In this document: piece by piece, positions 13,021 to 22,912 of the stretch | How the letters are laid out: every line of letters starts with the position of its first letter | Position numbering within the stretch: the first letter of the stretch is position 1 | NCBI GenBank assembly: GCA_037576195.1 | Contig: CM075104.1 | Location: 2,672,775 to 2,736,774 of the forward strand | Direction: 5' to 3' | Source of the DNA: Phytoseiulus persimilis | Lineage: Eukaryota; Arthropoda; Arachnida; Mesostigmata; Phytoseiidae | Length of the DNA stretch: 64,000 bases | The notes under the pieces: generated by a model | What the model was told of the DNA's origin: nothing | The model's database searches: none | The model's input: the letters and a program-made list of their open reading frames with translations, nothing else | Position numbers and translations under genes: made by a program

Positions 13021-14475
13021 ATGAGACGAAAACTTTTTCTGACGTATCAAGGTCGATTCTTCTTCCATCGTTGGCGCCAGGAACAGGATCACCACCCCCT
13101 ACAGCGCCTTCACCGCCGGACAAAAATCGGCTCCATTAATATAATCTACGATGAGCATGCCGGGGAGTTATCGTTCCCTGCCATTGATAATGGGGTCGCT
13201 CGCCAGTTTCGTGAGGAGTGAAAAGGACCCCATTCCAAATCATCACGAGTGAAATCCGGCTCAGCGACAGACGAGGAACATCCCCCGAAGATATTCCCTA
13301 CATGGTTGACGAAGTCATGCGATTGAGAGTTTCGAATGTATTACACGCGAGTCACCGATGCAGTGGGGAGCATAGCAGAATCTCTTGTGGAATGATCGGA
13401 GGACAATAGATTCCTAGAATACTGCGTGCAAAACAAATTTGCATTCTCAAAATCGATCCCCAACTCAGTTTGGTATTGAACGTCCGGAGAAGAAGATCTT
13501 TTCGCCATGATACGGCCACTGGCAAAACCAACTTTTTTCTTGACAATGAGCGCAAACGAAGCACGATGGACTCATATACTTGATACTTCGAACAAGATGA
13601 AGACTGAAGAGATGGAAGACACAGAAAACCCACCGCAAGACTTCTCCGCGGTAGCTCGAATCTCATCAATGATGACTCCGTAACTTGTTGCATTTACGTG
13701 TGGGAAATGATTATTCCAGCGATAATTATACAATTATAGGACTCCTCCGATCGAAAACTGGAAGCCCATTCGGACACTACGCGATGGTGTAAATGTTTCT
13801 ACATGTGGAGTTTCAACATTGAGGGAGCCCACGTGTTCATATTCTTCTTTGATTGATGAATGATCTCTCAGAGCAAGGAATGCCGAAAACTGCGGATCTG
13901 ATCGAGCATCGATGTTCCGTGGACATTCTTCATGATCTAGAGAACCAGTATTATGCCCCACTTCGAGTGCATAAACACACATTCATGTGTTATGAATAAA
14001 CCGGTGGAGATAAGAAAAAAACCGACACCTGCTGCTTGAACATCCCGCCGAGTTTTGGCACAAATATTATATTACCATGCCGGCGATGACAATAGACGGA
14101 AAGGTTTACGTACAAGAGGTCGAGAAATGAAAAAAAAATCTATCTACGACTTCTTTCGAGACGACACGGTGACCTTCGAAGATTGTTTGAATAATATTCG
14201 GACCCAAAGTTCTATTGCAGAGAAATATCAATTACATATGGACGAGTACATTCAATCCATGGGTAGCGAACATACGGAAGGCGAAGATGGATTTACAACT
14301 CATACGTGACGAATTCAGCTGTGCCTTGAAAGTTGTAGAATACATCAATGAGACTCATTGCGGTATGCCCAAGCTGCAACTACAATTGTCAGAATCACAA
14401 GAAGAATACCCCGATCTGGATTATACGGAACTCCCGAAACGAGTAAGCTTCCGTATGTTGGATGTGTCAATCTAG
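13021..14475 (+). pseudogene. Helitron Rep domain, broken
   Basis: Three neighbouring frames match the animal Helitron N-terminal and Rep region. FPAIDNGVARQF (near 13170) is followed by ITSEIRLSDRRG (13242 onward). MIRPLAKPTFFLTMSANEA starts at 13507, a hallmark of the family. A frame through 13796-13858 reads VEFQH, stop, GSPRVHILL. The HUH nickase motif should read H-x-H here, but its first His is Arg (13832-13834). DLENQYYAPLRVHKH follows near 13960. In 14215-14475 the tyrosine pair (expected Y-x-x-x-Y) reads KVVEY, with the first Tyr replaced by Lys (14329-14331) and the second kept (14341-14343). The domain would nick DNA for rolling-circle transposition; this copy lacks key residues. 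Confidence 0.88.
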
Positions 14476-14575
14476 GAGACTTCGCCGCGAAGAGGACCAT
14501 CAACGAGAGAAGAGAGACAGTGAGAGGAATCAAATATATCATCGAAGAAGTATTTGTCGGAACATCCAATGGAGA

Positions 14576-15396
14576 GGGCCTGCGAGGATGAGCGCCGCTA
14601 CAAAAAAAAATATATTCCTGAAAATTCGAAATGCTCATACCTCGGGAACTAGTGGAGCTACGGCGCCGATCAAAAAAAAACGTGTGAAGCTGGTTTTTCC
14701 CCAGAACTCACTTGAATTCAGCATAAAACTGGATACAAGTCATCGAATCGAGTCATCTATCTGGAAATCATGGTCGGATCGATCCCGGAATCACCCCCCC
14801 AGACTCGTTAGAGCATACTCAGATTGGTTCCGGAATCGCTCCTCCAGACTTGAAAAAGTATGCCCAGACGGGCTACGGAATCACCCTTCTAAACTTGGAA
14901 AAGTGTGCTCAGATTAGTCCCGAAATCACACCGATCGACCCTCAGAAGTATGGTCAGTGAAACACTATGGTCAGGGACCGACCTGAGCATACTTCTCCGA
15001 GTCTGGGAGGGGTGATTCCGGGATCGATCTCGGGGAAACCCGCTTCACCGCCGATGATCAACTGTTGATATCTCGGCCCCGCAAACTCGCATCGGAATGA
15101 AATTTGCCCTGCGAGTAGACGATGGATAGGAGTACTTTTAGCGATATTTTGAGAAAGTGGTCAGCTTTCTCCTCCCGGGTGAACTAACCAACTTTTCAAT
15201 TTTCCTCGGCTAGAAAAGGGGTTTCCGAGACCGGCTGCCTACGGCGTTCGATAGCCCTTGCAGAGAGCTTCACAACGTTTTTTTTTCTTTATCGGCGCTG
15301 TAGCTCCACTAGCTCCTGAGATATGAGCATTTTGAGTTTCCAAAAATATATTTTTTTTTATGGGGCCGATTCCCTCCATGTTATTCCGGCAGGCCC
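14576..15396. mobile_element. Foldback element with 45-bp tandem repeats, inserted in the Helitron
   Basis: The ends read GGGCCTGC (14576) and GCAGGCCC (to 15396). Inside them two inverted arms of about 110-130 bp (14576-14690 and 15262-15396) match well; both contain an A-run, AATATAT, ATGCTCAT and TAGTGGAGCTAC. Between the arms lies an array of 45-bp units in + orientation (14763-14945) followed by a unit in - orientation (about 14978-15030). Inverted termini around short tandem repeats recall Drosophila FB foldback elements, but the sequence is different. It has no coding capacity. No flanking target duplication was visible. It separates two Helitron coding blocks. Confidence 0.75.
14763..15030. 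repeat. 45-bp minisatellite units, locus A
   Basis: Consecutive units begin near 14763, 14808, 14853 and 14898. They share GATTGGTYCCGGAATC, then CCTCCAGACT and GAAAAAGTAT, with drift. After 14970 one unit reappears in reverse orientation, centred on GGGGTGATTCCGGGATCG. The same unit recurs at 22.4-22.9 kb and 23.3-23.5 kb. Confidence 0.8.
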
Positions 15397-15417
15397 TTTT
15401 TCGCCCCAGTAGATCGA

Positions 15418-15678
15418 ATGAATTTCGAACGGACAATGGTATTATTATTCCACCCAGTCAAGAATGAAGTCCACGACCTTCTAGACGATAACAAATTCCT
15501 GAACATTCATGCCTCACATGAAGAAGATATCCACAGTCATCGGAAGGAGTACGACGGGTATGCAGATCCTGGAAAGAGTCTTGAGAAGTTCCATGTGTTG
15601 AGATGCAACACGCGAAAGCGGATGCATCCGAATATAGATTCAGCAGACTCGGTTCGTACTAGAACCCACGTCACTTAA
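15418..15678 (+). pseudogene. Helitron fragment between Rep and helicase
   Basis: This 86-codon open frame reads ERTMVLLFHPVKNEVHDLL and DDNKFLNIHASHEEDI. It matches the Helitron segment consensus KVLLFxPFRNE followed by (I/L)LD.N.F..IY. It resumes directly after the foldback element, which supports the view that the element landed inside a once-continuous Helitron gene. The frame ends at a stop at 15676-15678 and no helicase motif follows until 17.25 kb. Confidence 0.8.
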
Positions 15679-16039
15679 GGCGCCAAAGTAATCAATCCTT
15701 TCATTAGAAAACCTTAGAACCCCCACTCGGTGCCGTAATGACTATCACCCTCGAAGTACTCCCCGAAGACTCAACTTAACAACTCTCACTCTCCCAATCA
15801 AATCCCATATAACCCTACTCCACATACGAATAAACCACTGTTCATCTATGCGCCGTACTGTATTTTCCTTGCTACCGTATCAGTGTGCGCAAGGTGAATC
15901 TGCCTGTGCACGGAGCTTTCTAGCTAGTGTGCCACTGAAGACGAATTTTTCCTACAACACCATGATCCATGGGAAGACGATGAATATAGCACATACCCAA
16001 ATCCCAAATCACCTCGGGTACAAATATTCCTTAGTGGTA

Positions 16040-17230
16040 AGCTTTTCAACGGTTATTCAACCGCGGTTAATAATCGCGAGCGAATTGCGGTTATTGCCGC
16101 ATTCAACCGCAATTTTCCGGAACGTATGATTTTCCGAGCAAGCGTCGTGTCTGATGAGCGTTCTCTGGCTAGGGATATGGAGTTGGGCGCTGAGAGTTGA
16201 GGAGGAATGAATTGCTTCTGGAGTCGTGACATCTTGTGTCATGACTCCCGTCAAACGAAGTTCGCACACGTTTCCGAAAGCCGGACCCGGCTAGCAATTA
16301 TACCTGGACATATCCCCATGAGCAAGCCGTTCAAAGACTCGATGAACCAGCATTGGAGGAGGAAGGCTCAATTTCCAGAGTAAGCGCATCTGGCAGGATC
16401 ACGGAACAGGGCACAGCAGAAGAAGATATTGCCATTTTTAAAGACCACAACGGTGATATCGAAGCCGGGAGTAGTAATTCGGAGTCAGACAAAAATTAGA
16501 AGCACCTCAAAAGGCGACCTTGAGGGTTCCCAATAAGAAAAAAACTCGAGACTCGGGACTTGGAATTCACGTGAGCATCCCAACCCAACAAAGAAGCATG
16601 CTTTCTGGCACTATTTGCTCGTGGAACCGTGCAGAAATCAGCGCCAATTCCAAATCCAGAGTTTGCAACACTTCCTCAGCGGATCGTGAGGAGTTGCACC
16701 CGAAATCGCTGACTGAATTCATCGGACGGGGGGCCCCACAATACAAGATGTTATCGTTTGCATCAGGATAATTTGTCTGAGATTTCGTGACTTGAAACGT
16801 TTAACCGATATTCTCGGCCCCTGATCACGGTCGAGTAACAACGAACGAGCCTTGTGAGATGTGTTTCGAAATCTCGTTGCACCCGTTAGTGATAGAACCT
16901 TCTCTCTAATAAAAAAGGAGAAGCTCCCTGGAAATCATACAAAGTTCTCTCTCATGTAGAAACTTCCTTTTGGGAAGGATATCGAGGAGTTGTCGTTTCT
17001 TCCCTTCGTCTCCGGCTATGACTCGCTTCGATATGATTAGGTTTGAAAACGATAGAATTGGTGTAGGATCTGTTCGTAATCACGTCTCCGGACACTTTCT
17101 CATACAACCGCGGTTGTTCGCGGTTATAATCGCGGTTTTCGGTCCTAATTTTGCGGTTATGGATTCGCGGTTATCAGTTAACCGTAACCGCGGTTGTTTA
17201 GACATGCGGTTATTCGCAAAGCCTACTTCC
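16040..17230. mobile_element. Probable DNA-transposon insertion with GCGGTTAT-rich ends
   Basis: Two clusters about 1.05 kb apart (16046-16125 and 17105-17220) are packed with GCGGTTAT and its complement, including the palindrome AACCGCGGTT in each. Facing ends show a loose inverted match: AGTGGTAAGCTTT near 16033 against AAGTAGGCTTTG read from the other strand near 17230. Many copies of a short motif near both ends is typical of subterminal transposase-binding sites, for example in hAT elements, but no transposase is recognisable between them. The interval falls exactly where Helitron helicase motif I is missing. The family assignment is inference. Confidence 0.4.
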
Positions 17231-17249
17231 TGGTGCTGCAGGATGCGGC

Positions 17250-18320
17250 GAAAGGTTCAGCCTGAAACCATTGATGGAGGCTCGTAGACGTTGCCTTCTA
17301 TCACACGAGGGAATGCGCACGTAGCAGCAGCATCTACCGGGGAAGCTGCAGTTGCGATACGAGGAACCACTGTCCATAGCGCATTCAGTATGCCTACGAT
17401 GACCAGCCACAGCGGGTTGTTCAGGGAAGAACGGCAAGCATACCGTAACGCTTCCAAACACGCACAGATCCTATTCATCGACGAGATAAGTGTGACCGGT
17501 GCAAGAACAGTCCATTCGATAAAAGAAAGATAGAACAGTATCACCACAAAAAACGATAAAACATTCGGCAGATTGGTTATCATTTCCTGTGGAACTTACG
17601 ACAGCTCCCCTCGTTCGCATGCTACCAAACGAGGGCTCCAACAGTCCGTTTCATGGCAGTCTTCAGGATACTGCCCTCTCCAAGTCATGTGACAACATGA
17701 CATGGTATTCTCGACGCTGCTAACGGTAAATGGCGATGGAGACGCCCTCACTCCAGAAGAAATTTCGCTGACCGAATCACGATTCCGAAAACGAGAATGG
17801 TGTGACAAACACGTGAAAAAAGCCGTCAGTCTCTTCCACAAGAATGAGGACTTCGACAACTACAACAGAAAAGCCGGATCAACGGAATGGTATTCGACTG
17901 CCATGTATATGTAATTACATTGGTTGTCGGGAACGAGAACAACTTATAAGTGCTCAATGATCGGATCGGAAGAACTGCGAGAACGAGACCCAGACCCTCA
18001 TTGACTACAAGACAAGATTTTCCGCAGAATCGGTCCCCTATTCTCGAAAAAAACGGTTTCCTTCGAGGTTTCGAAACGTAATCAAATGCCGTAGTACAAA
18101 TTTCCCTGTGCAGGAACGACCCACAAGTTCCGGGGCGGCACCTTCGACGAGATTGTATTCGATGACCATAAAAGTCTACAATAAAAGTTGGTTTACGCTG
18201 CATATTCGCGAACGAAAACGGTCGAAGGCTCATTCTTGACAACACCCGTCGATCCCGATGAAACTTCGGTTCCATCATTCCGAACAAGCGACCGCTCCTC
18301 GAATCGTACAACTACAGACA
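17250..18320 (+). pseudogene. Helitron PIF1-type helicase domain, broken
   Basis: Helicase motifs appear in order in shifting frames. Motif Ia is STGEAAVAIRGTTVHSAF (near 17330) and the Walker B box is FIDEIS (near 17475). Motif III reads LRQLPS (near 17602) after a frameshift. In 17702-17914 LTPEEISLTESRF and REWCDKHVKKAVSLFHKNED are well kept. THKFRGGTFDEIVFD starts at 18119, followed by a stop, then LVYAAYSRTKTVEGSFLTTP. These are motifs V and VI of Helitron/PIF1 helicases, which unwind DNA during rolling-circle transposition. The Walker A loop (motif I) is missing. Beyond 18320 a weak frame to about 18530 could be the start of an endonuclease-like C-terminal part. Confidence 0.9.
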
Positions 18321-18348
18321 GATCTACAGTGTTTGGATAATCACGGAT

Positions 18349-18945
18349 TCAAAACTGAAGATCATCAATTATTAGAGAGAATGGATTTAACGAACACAAT
18401 CCCTTGTCTTCAAGCGACCAAAGTTTGCCAACGAATTGATTGTCCTTCCGACAGTTCATATAAATCCAGGGACATCGTTCGAGCTCATGGAAGAGTTTCT
18501 GCTGAAATATGACTTTGTTCTGCTCCCTGGTATACAAGACCAGGGATTTGATCTTGAGCCATTGAACGAGAGGTCGTTGTCTCGGTTTTCTGTAGGTGTT
18601 CCGAAAATCATCCACCGTTTTTCTACTTTCTTCTTTCTCTTTTCTTCGTTTACCGACAAAACTCCTCTCCACGACTTCGCGTTCAAAACGTCGCATCTCT
18701 GCGCTCCTGTTGAACCTCCGGTTGAGCCGTTCCCGTTGTTTTTTCTCCACAGCTCCGAATGCGTTGTTGAACACTTGGCTGGTCGTCCAAATCTCGTTAA
18801 GTTCCGCCGGCAGTGCTGCCGGTATGCCAACTTTTCCTATAGGTGTTCTCGCTGATCTTGGGATCACTTCAACTTCTGGCTCATTTTTTTCGATGTCGGT
18901 TTCAATCGTTTCGCTTGTCAGGTATTTGTTCCCCTCGAGAGCCAT
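18349..18945 (-). CDS. Unrecognised 198-codon open frame
   Basis: This is an uninterrupted minus-strand frame from ATG at 18945. The first 120 residues are rich in charged residues (for example KKQRERLNRRFNRSAEMRR) and look helical. I recognise no domain. The last third lies opposite the decayed end of the Helitron helicase and may be open by chance. It could be a fragment of a transposon structural protein or noise; no promoter or splice signals support it. Confidence 0.15.
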   Translation of the reverse strand: MALEGNKYLTSETIETDIEKNEPEVEVIPRSARTPIGKVGIPAALPAELNEIWTTSQVFNNAFGAVEKKQRERLNRRFNRSAEMRRFEREVVERSFVGKRRKEKEESRKTVDDFRNTYRKPRQRPLVQWLKIKSLVLYTREQNKVIFQQKLFHELERCPWIYMNCRKDNQFVGKLWSLEDKGLCSLNPFSLIIDDLQF

Positions 18946-19423
18946 CTTCGAAGATCCTCAATTCGTGCGATGGGGGCCGTCGGAGGAGCTAAAGACGATT
19001 CGTTATCTCGCCAGGAAACTTGCGTTATCTGTAATGGGAATCTCGTATGCAGACGCGTTCAGCACCGAAAGAGAAGAAGCGACCATCGACAGCGACAAGA
19101 CACGAGGACACCGGGGATGAGACCAGTGAGTTGCTGAAGAAGGAACCGGAAAGCAGGGGGGCCTGAATGAACGTGGCGAGTGGAAGGATGAGCCTCCGCG
19201 TGAAGGCGTCTCCCTCGAGAATGCAGAGATCCAATGTTCGTTTGCGAAGGAGGGTGGCTGTATCAGGCTGGAGCAGACTTTTTCCATCCATCTAAACGTC
19301 TCAGTTCCCCCAATTCTGGAAATCGCTCCCCTCCACCTTCCCGTCCTACCGCCTCCATCCTGGTCGTGCGACCGAGGTGTGGTGCCAGCCACCTCTCGAA
19401 TTGGACTCTAATCCAACCTGATC
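18946..19423. other. Unassigned spacer
   Basis: No coding frame, repeat or RNA gene is recognisable between the Helitron tail and the first mariner-like terminus. Confidence 0.4.
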
Positions 19424-19425
19424 TA

Positions 19426-20143
19426 CAGGGTGTGTCCTCTAAGCTGCAACATTTTCGTGGCCTTCTTGTTTTGAGCTGTATTTCGGTCAAAAATGGAAGA
19501 AGTGGCCAGAATCGGTCTGCGCAAGAGAAAGGGCGGCCGATGGCATCAGCATCACAGGAATCACTTGACTCTTGACAAAATGTTGCCTCGGTTCAGCCGC
19601 TCCGTATCTCCTCATGGAAGCCGAGCCAGAAAAATTTCTCGATGAGTATAAGTTGTTAGATCGGTCCAAAATATCCGAAGATGGAAATGCCGGGTCGAAC
19701 CGACCAATTTTTTTTCCGTCCGAAAATTGAGCATTTACAGTTTCCCGTCCTCGTTTGTTCATTGTCGGGTGAACCTTCCGGATCCGGCTCCCCTGAGGAG
19801 ATACGAGAGGAATTGCATCGAGGACGAGATTTTGTCAAGAGATGAGTGGTTTTTTGTGATGCTGATCCGCTCAGTCGTCCTTTCTCGTGCTTTGACCGAT
19901 TCTCACCATTTCTTCAGCGAATTGAGGGCATCCTTTGCTGCAATAAAAAAAAAATAGGATGAGCATTGAACACAACATCAAGAGACAACTCTCCGTCGAT
20001 TGACGCGGATCAAGCTGGAGATGAGGCACTATCCTCTCAGCTATCGACCAGGAAAAGATTCCCGAAATCGGACTATTTCTGACCGAGTTATTACAAAAAG
20101 AAGGAAGGGTAGGAGAATTCCCGACTCACTTTGACCACCCTGT
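19426..20143. mobile_element. Non-autonomous mariner-like element with internal palindrome
   Basis: It begins CAGGGTGTGTCC after a TA (19424-19425) and ends GACCACCCTG before a TA (20144-20145), as expected for Tc1/mariner-type elements that duplicate TA. The two termini share only the outermost bases. Inside, about 19497-19645 matches about 19770-19925 on the opposite strand, imperfectly; both contain ATCAGCATCACA and CTCTTGACAAAAT. Its first 70 bases match the outer arms of the next element, so they are related. There is no coding capacity. The family name is inferred from the TA sites and terminal CAGGG. Confidence 0.5.
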
Positions 20144-20578
20144 ATATCTATGGGTGTGTTCTTCGAGCTGCAACATTTTAGTGGCCTCCGTGTTTTGAGC
20201 TATATATCGGTCAAATTTTATACGATCTGGGAAATATTTTCTGATCGAAAGCTCTCGAAGAGGCGCATCTTTCCGCATTCAAATTCTCGAGAAGCAGATC
20301 AGTGTTGCGTTTTCCAGAGCTCGTCGAAATTTCCCGAATTCGATCCATGGCCCCTAGAAGAAGCTTCCAGGGAATCGCCGATTCTCAAACGATTCCGAAA
20401 ATAAAAAACGGAAAGATTCCTCTCGATTCCAGCTACAGCGATACTTGCGAGACGCGCAAATCGGTTGCGAATCGTGGGAACGATATCGAAACGAAAGCGG
20501 TATCCAAAACGAGATACCCCTAGATTGAGCCCTCCAGACCGCCTGCCGACCTGTTTCGTGGGGAACCGCCCGTAGCCC

Positions 20579-21032
20579 CTCAGGGAAGCCGATTTCGGAA
20601 ATTTCACTGGAGGCAGAAGTTTCTCATTTAGAGCCGTACTACCCGAAAACGAAGCAACCGGGTCGATCCGATAACTTTCCTTTACCACCCCAGAAGTCAC
20701 TGGGCGCTCAACCCATGTACCTGCTTGGAAACGCGTCGAAAACTAGGCAGGGGTATTGACGCCCACGACGAATAACAGCTCGGAAGAGTCCCGAGGAATT
20801 TAGGTTTTTTTTGCCGACACAGGAGCCGTTCGCCGCGATGACCTTTCCAGTCTGCTGCTGGAGCCGAGTTGTCGGCGCGTTTTCTGGGAGACATGAGATG
20901 AGCGCCCAGTGACTTTAGAAGTGAAAAAAAAAGTTATCGAATCGACCCGGTTACTTCGTTTTCGGGTAGTTTGGCTCGAAATTAGAAACTTTCGCCATCA
21001 GTGAAATTCGGCCATCGTTTGGCTTCTCTGAA
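20579..21032. repeat. Small foldback, arms of about 135 bp
   Basis: 20579-20716 and 20895-21032 are inverted copies. Shared landmarks are ATTTCACTG, AAGTTTCT, CTACCCGAAAACGAAG, AACCGGGTCGAT and GTCACTGGGCGCTCA. The loop is about 180 bases with no frame of note. The structure would form a strong hairpin, as MITE or foldback elements do. Confidence 0.7.
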
Positions 21033-21044
21033 CGCCTCTGACGG

Positions 21045-21880
21045 TGCTTTGCGAAGTTTCTCGCTGATCGCTTTTCGGAGAATTGGTTCATGTTTCTCGA
21101 GGCGTTACGCTCGCTCCTCTGGTGTTCCGCAAGGCAGTGTAGTTGGACCCATGTTATTCCTGTTGCTCTCGAATGATGTTCAGTATGAGATTTCCGATTC
21201 AATACAGCATCGCACCTATGCTGATGATATCAAGATATTCGCCGATGTTTCTAGGTCCGGAGCGCGGGAGGCACTCCAACTCTCGCTGATTAATATCGGT
21301 AACTGGGCCCAGCGCTGGGAGCTTCTGATATATTCCTCTAAATCGGCTGCTACTCACATTCTTCACCACGACCGCCGTTCTGACACGCTCCTTGGTGAAG
21401 CCATCCCGGAGGTTGCTCAAGTGAAGTATCTTGGTGTCGACTTCACTTCTGACCTCAAGCCTTAGATTCACACAATGCAATTGCGAGGGCAAGGAGAACT
21501 GCCAACTTTGTCCTCCGATCGTTTGACAGTAGAATCCCTGTAGTCGATCTTCGGTCCTATATGTCCCTTGTCCTCCCCTCTCTCCTGTATGGGTCGGTAG
21601 TCTGGGGCCTTGGCTCAGGGGATCCGCTGATGTCTTGGAGCGCTTTCAAAGCAAATTCCTTAACCGGAGTACTCGCAAATGCCGTATCTCCTCTGACTCA
21701 CTCTCCTCTCCCTCTTATACATGATGTTCTCGATGATAAGGATCTGAAGCTAGAGCTCAGATTCCAGCGCCTGATTTTTTCTAGGAATTTTTTCGTTACC
21801 CGTGTTACGAAGACCCGAATAATTTTCGCTGGACACTCTCTCGTCGATTTAATCGTATTTCCCCGGTACCCGTTAACAGA
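21045..21880 (+). pseudogene. CR1-like reverse transcriptase remnant (second copy of family)
   Basis: The motif GVPQGSVVGPMLFLLLSNDV starts at 21121 and RTYADDIKIFAD contains YADD at 21217-21228. The palm/thumb continues (LSLINIGNWAQRW, VAQVKYLGVDFTSDLKP) to a stop near 21465. In another frame from 21561 MSLVLPSLLYGSVVWGL represents the C-terminal region. It shares wording with the copy at 10.7 kb (TYADD, KIFADVSR, LGV, SDL), so both come from one family. It is 5'-truncated, frameshifted and lies inside the long-inverted-repeat element. Confidence 0.8.
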
Positions 21881-22414
21881 CCATGTAATACCAGGGGTTA
21901 CGGGCGGGCTTCTCCACGGGAGAGGTCGGCTGGGGGTCTGGAGGGTTCAATCTAGGTGTATCTCGTACTGGATACCGTTTCTCTCCGATCAGCAATCGAC
22001 TTGCGCGTTCTCGCGAGTGCTTTGTCGCTGGGACCGAGGGGAATCTTCCCACACTTTTATGTTTCGGAATCGGCTGAGAATCTCTGGAAGGTTCTTCCAG
22101 GGGACATGGCTCATATTGATCAAACCTTCGGCGAGCTCTGGAAAACGCAAGACTGATCTGGTTCTTGAAAATGAAAAATGCGGAAAGATGCGCCGCTCCA
22201 AGAGCTTCCGATCAGAAAAAATAAAATTTGACCAAAATACAGCTCAAAACACGGGGCCACGAAAATGTTGCAGCTTAAAGAACACACCCTGTCTATATAT
22301 AAGAATCCAGGGTCTGTTTGTTTGTCCTCAATGAACCTTGCGGTATGGATCGTATCGACGTGGAACCAATGGCATGTTGAAGGGTGGTCCACAAGAAAGC
22401 ACATAATCCACCCA

Positions 22415-22912
22415 ACCCCTACTTCTGGGAGTCTAAAGAGGTGGTACTATTTCAGCACACTTCTGAGAGTCTGGCGAGGTGATCCCAGGGTCGATCTGCT
22501 CATATTGCCGGGAGTTTTGGGAGGCGGCTCCGGAATGGATCTCACCACCTTTCTCTGAGTTTAGGAAGGTAATTCCTAGCTCGAGTCCTACACTACCACG
22601 GGTCGAGCTTGGATCAACAATTCCGCTCCACTGGTGGTGTGCGAAAACGCCATTCTCCCGCACCTCTCGTAAAGAAAAAAAGGAAGGTGATTCCGGGATC
22701 GATCTCACCTGACTTCTCGGAGTCTAGGGGGGTGATTCCGAGGTGGTCCTGACAATACTTTTCGGAGTCCAGGTAGGTAATCCCGGGGTCGCTCTGTTCA
22801 TGTTCTCGGAAGTCTCAGGGGGTCGCGGCAGAATCGATCTCACAACACTTCTCGGAGTCTAGGCAGGTGATTCTTGGGCGGATCTAACCATACTCTTGAG
22901 AGACAACATTCG
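22415..22912 (-). repeat. 45-bp minisatellite array, left arm of locus B
   Basis: Units of exactly 45 bases follow one another from about 22455 (three units) and again from about 22705 (four units), separated by a degenerate stretch. Landmarks per unit are CTTCTCGGAGTCTAGG, GGTGATTCCGGG and GATCTCAC. These are the reverse complement of the units at 23.3 kb. Confidence 0.85.

Larger units (their letters stand above)
13021..18530 (+). mobile_element. Degenerate Helitron (rolling-circle transposon) with nested insertions
   Basis: In order along the + strand there are an N-terminal Helitron domain, the rolling-circle Rep domain, the Rep-helicase linker, and a PIF1-type helicase, all in broken frames. 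The coding parts lie at 13.02-14.48, 15.42-15.68 and 17.25-18.32 kb. The first gap holds a foldback element (14576-15396) and the second a probable insertion with GCGGTTAT-rich ends (about 16.04-17.23 kb). The stretch 15.68-16.04 kb holds nothing I can assign. The usual CTRR end with its 3' hairpin was not found, so the outer borders are approximate. The copy cannot be active: there are many stops and frameshifts and altered catalytic residues. Confidence 0.9.
20152..22291. mobile_element. Long-inverted-repeat element, about 420-bp arms
   Basis: The left arm (20152-20576) is repeated in reverse complement at 21892-22291. The match begins with GGGTGTGTTCTT and AGCTGCAACATTTT and runs through TTGCGTTTTCCAGAGCTCG. 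It ends with CTAGATTGARCCCTCCAGAC. The arms frame a smaller foldback (20579-21032) and a CR1-like reverse transcriptase remnant (21045-21880). Either this is one element that received two insertions, or two copies of a roughly 420-bp element that landed in opposite orientation. A TA lies at the left border; the right target site is unclear. Confidence 0.65.
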
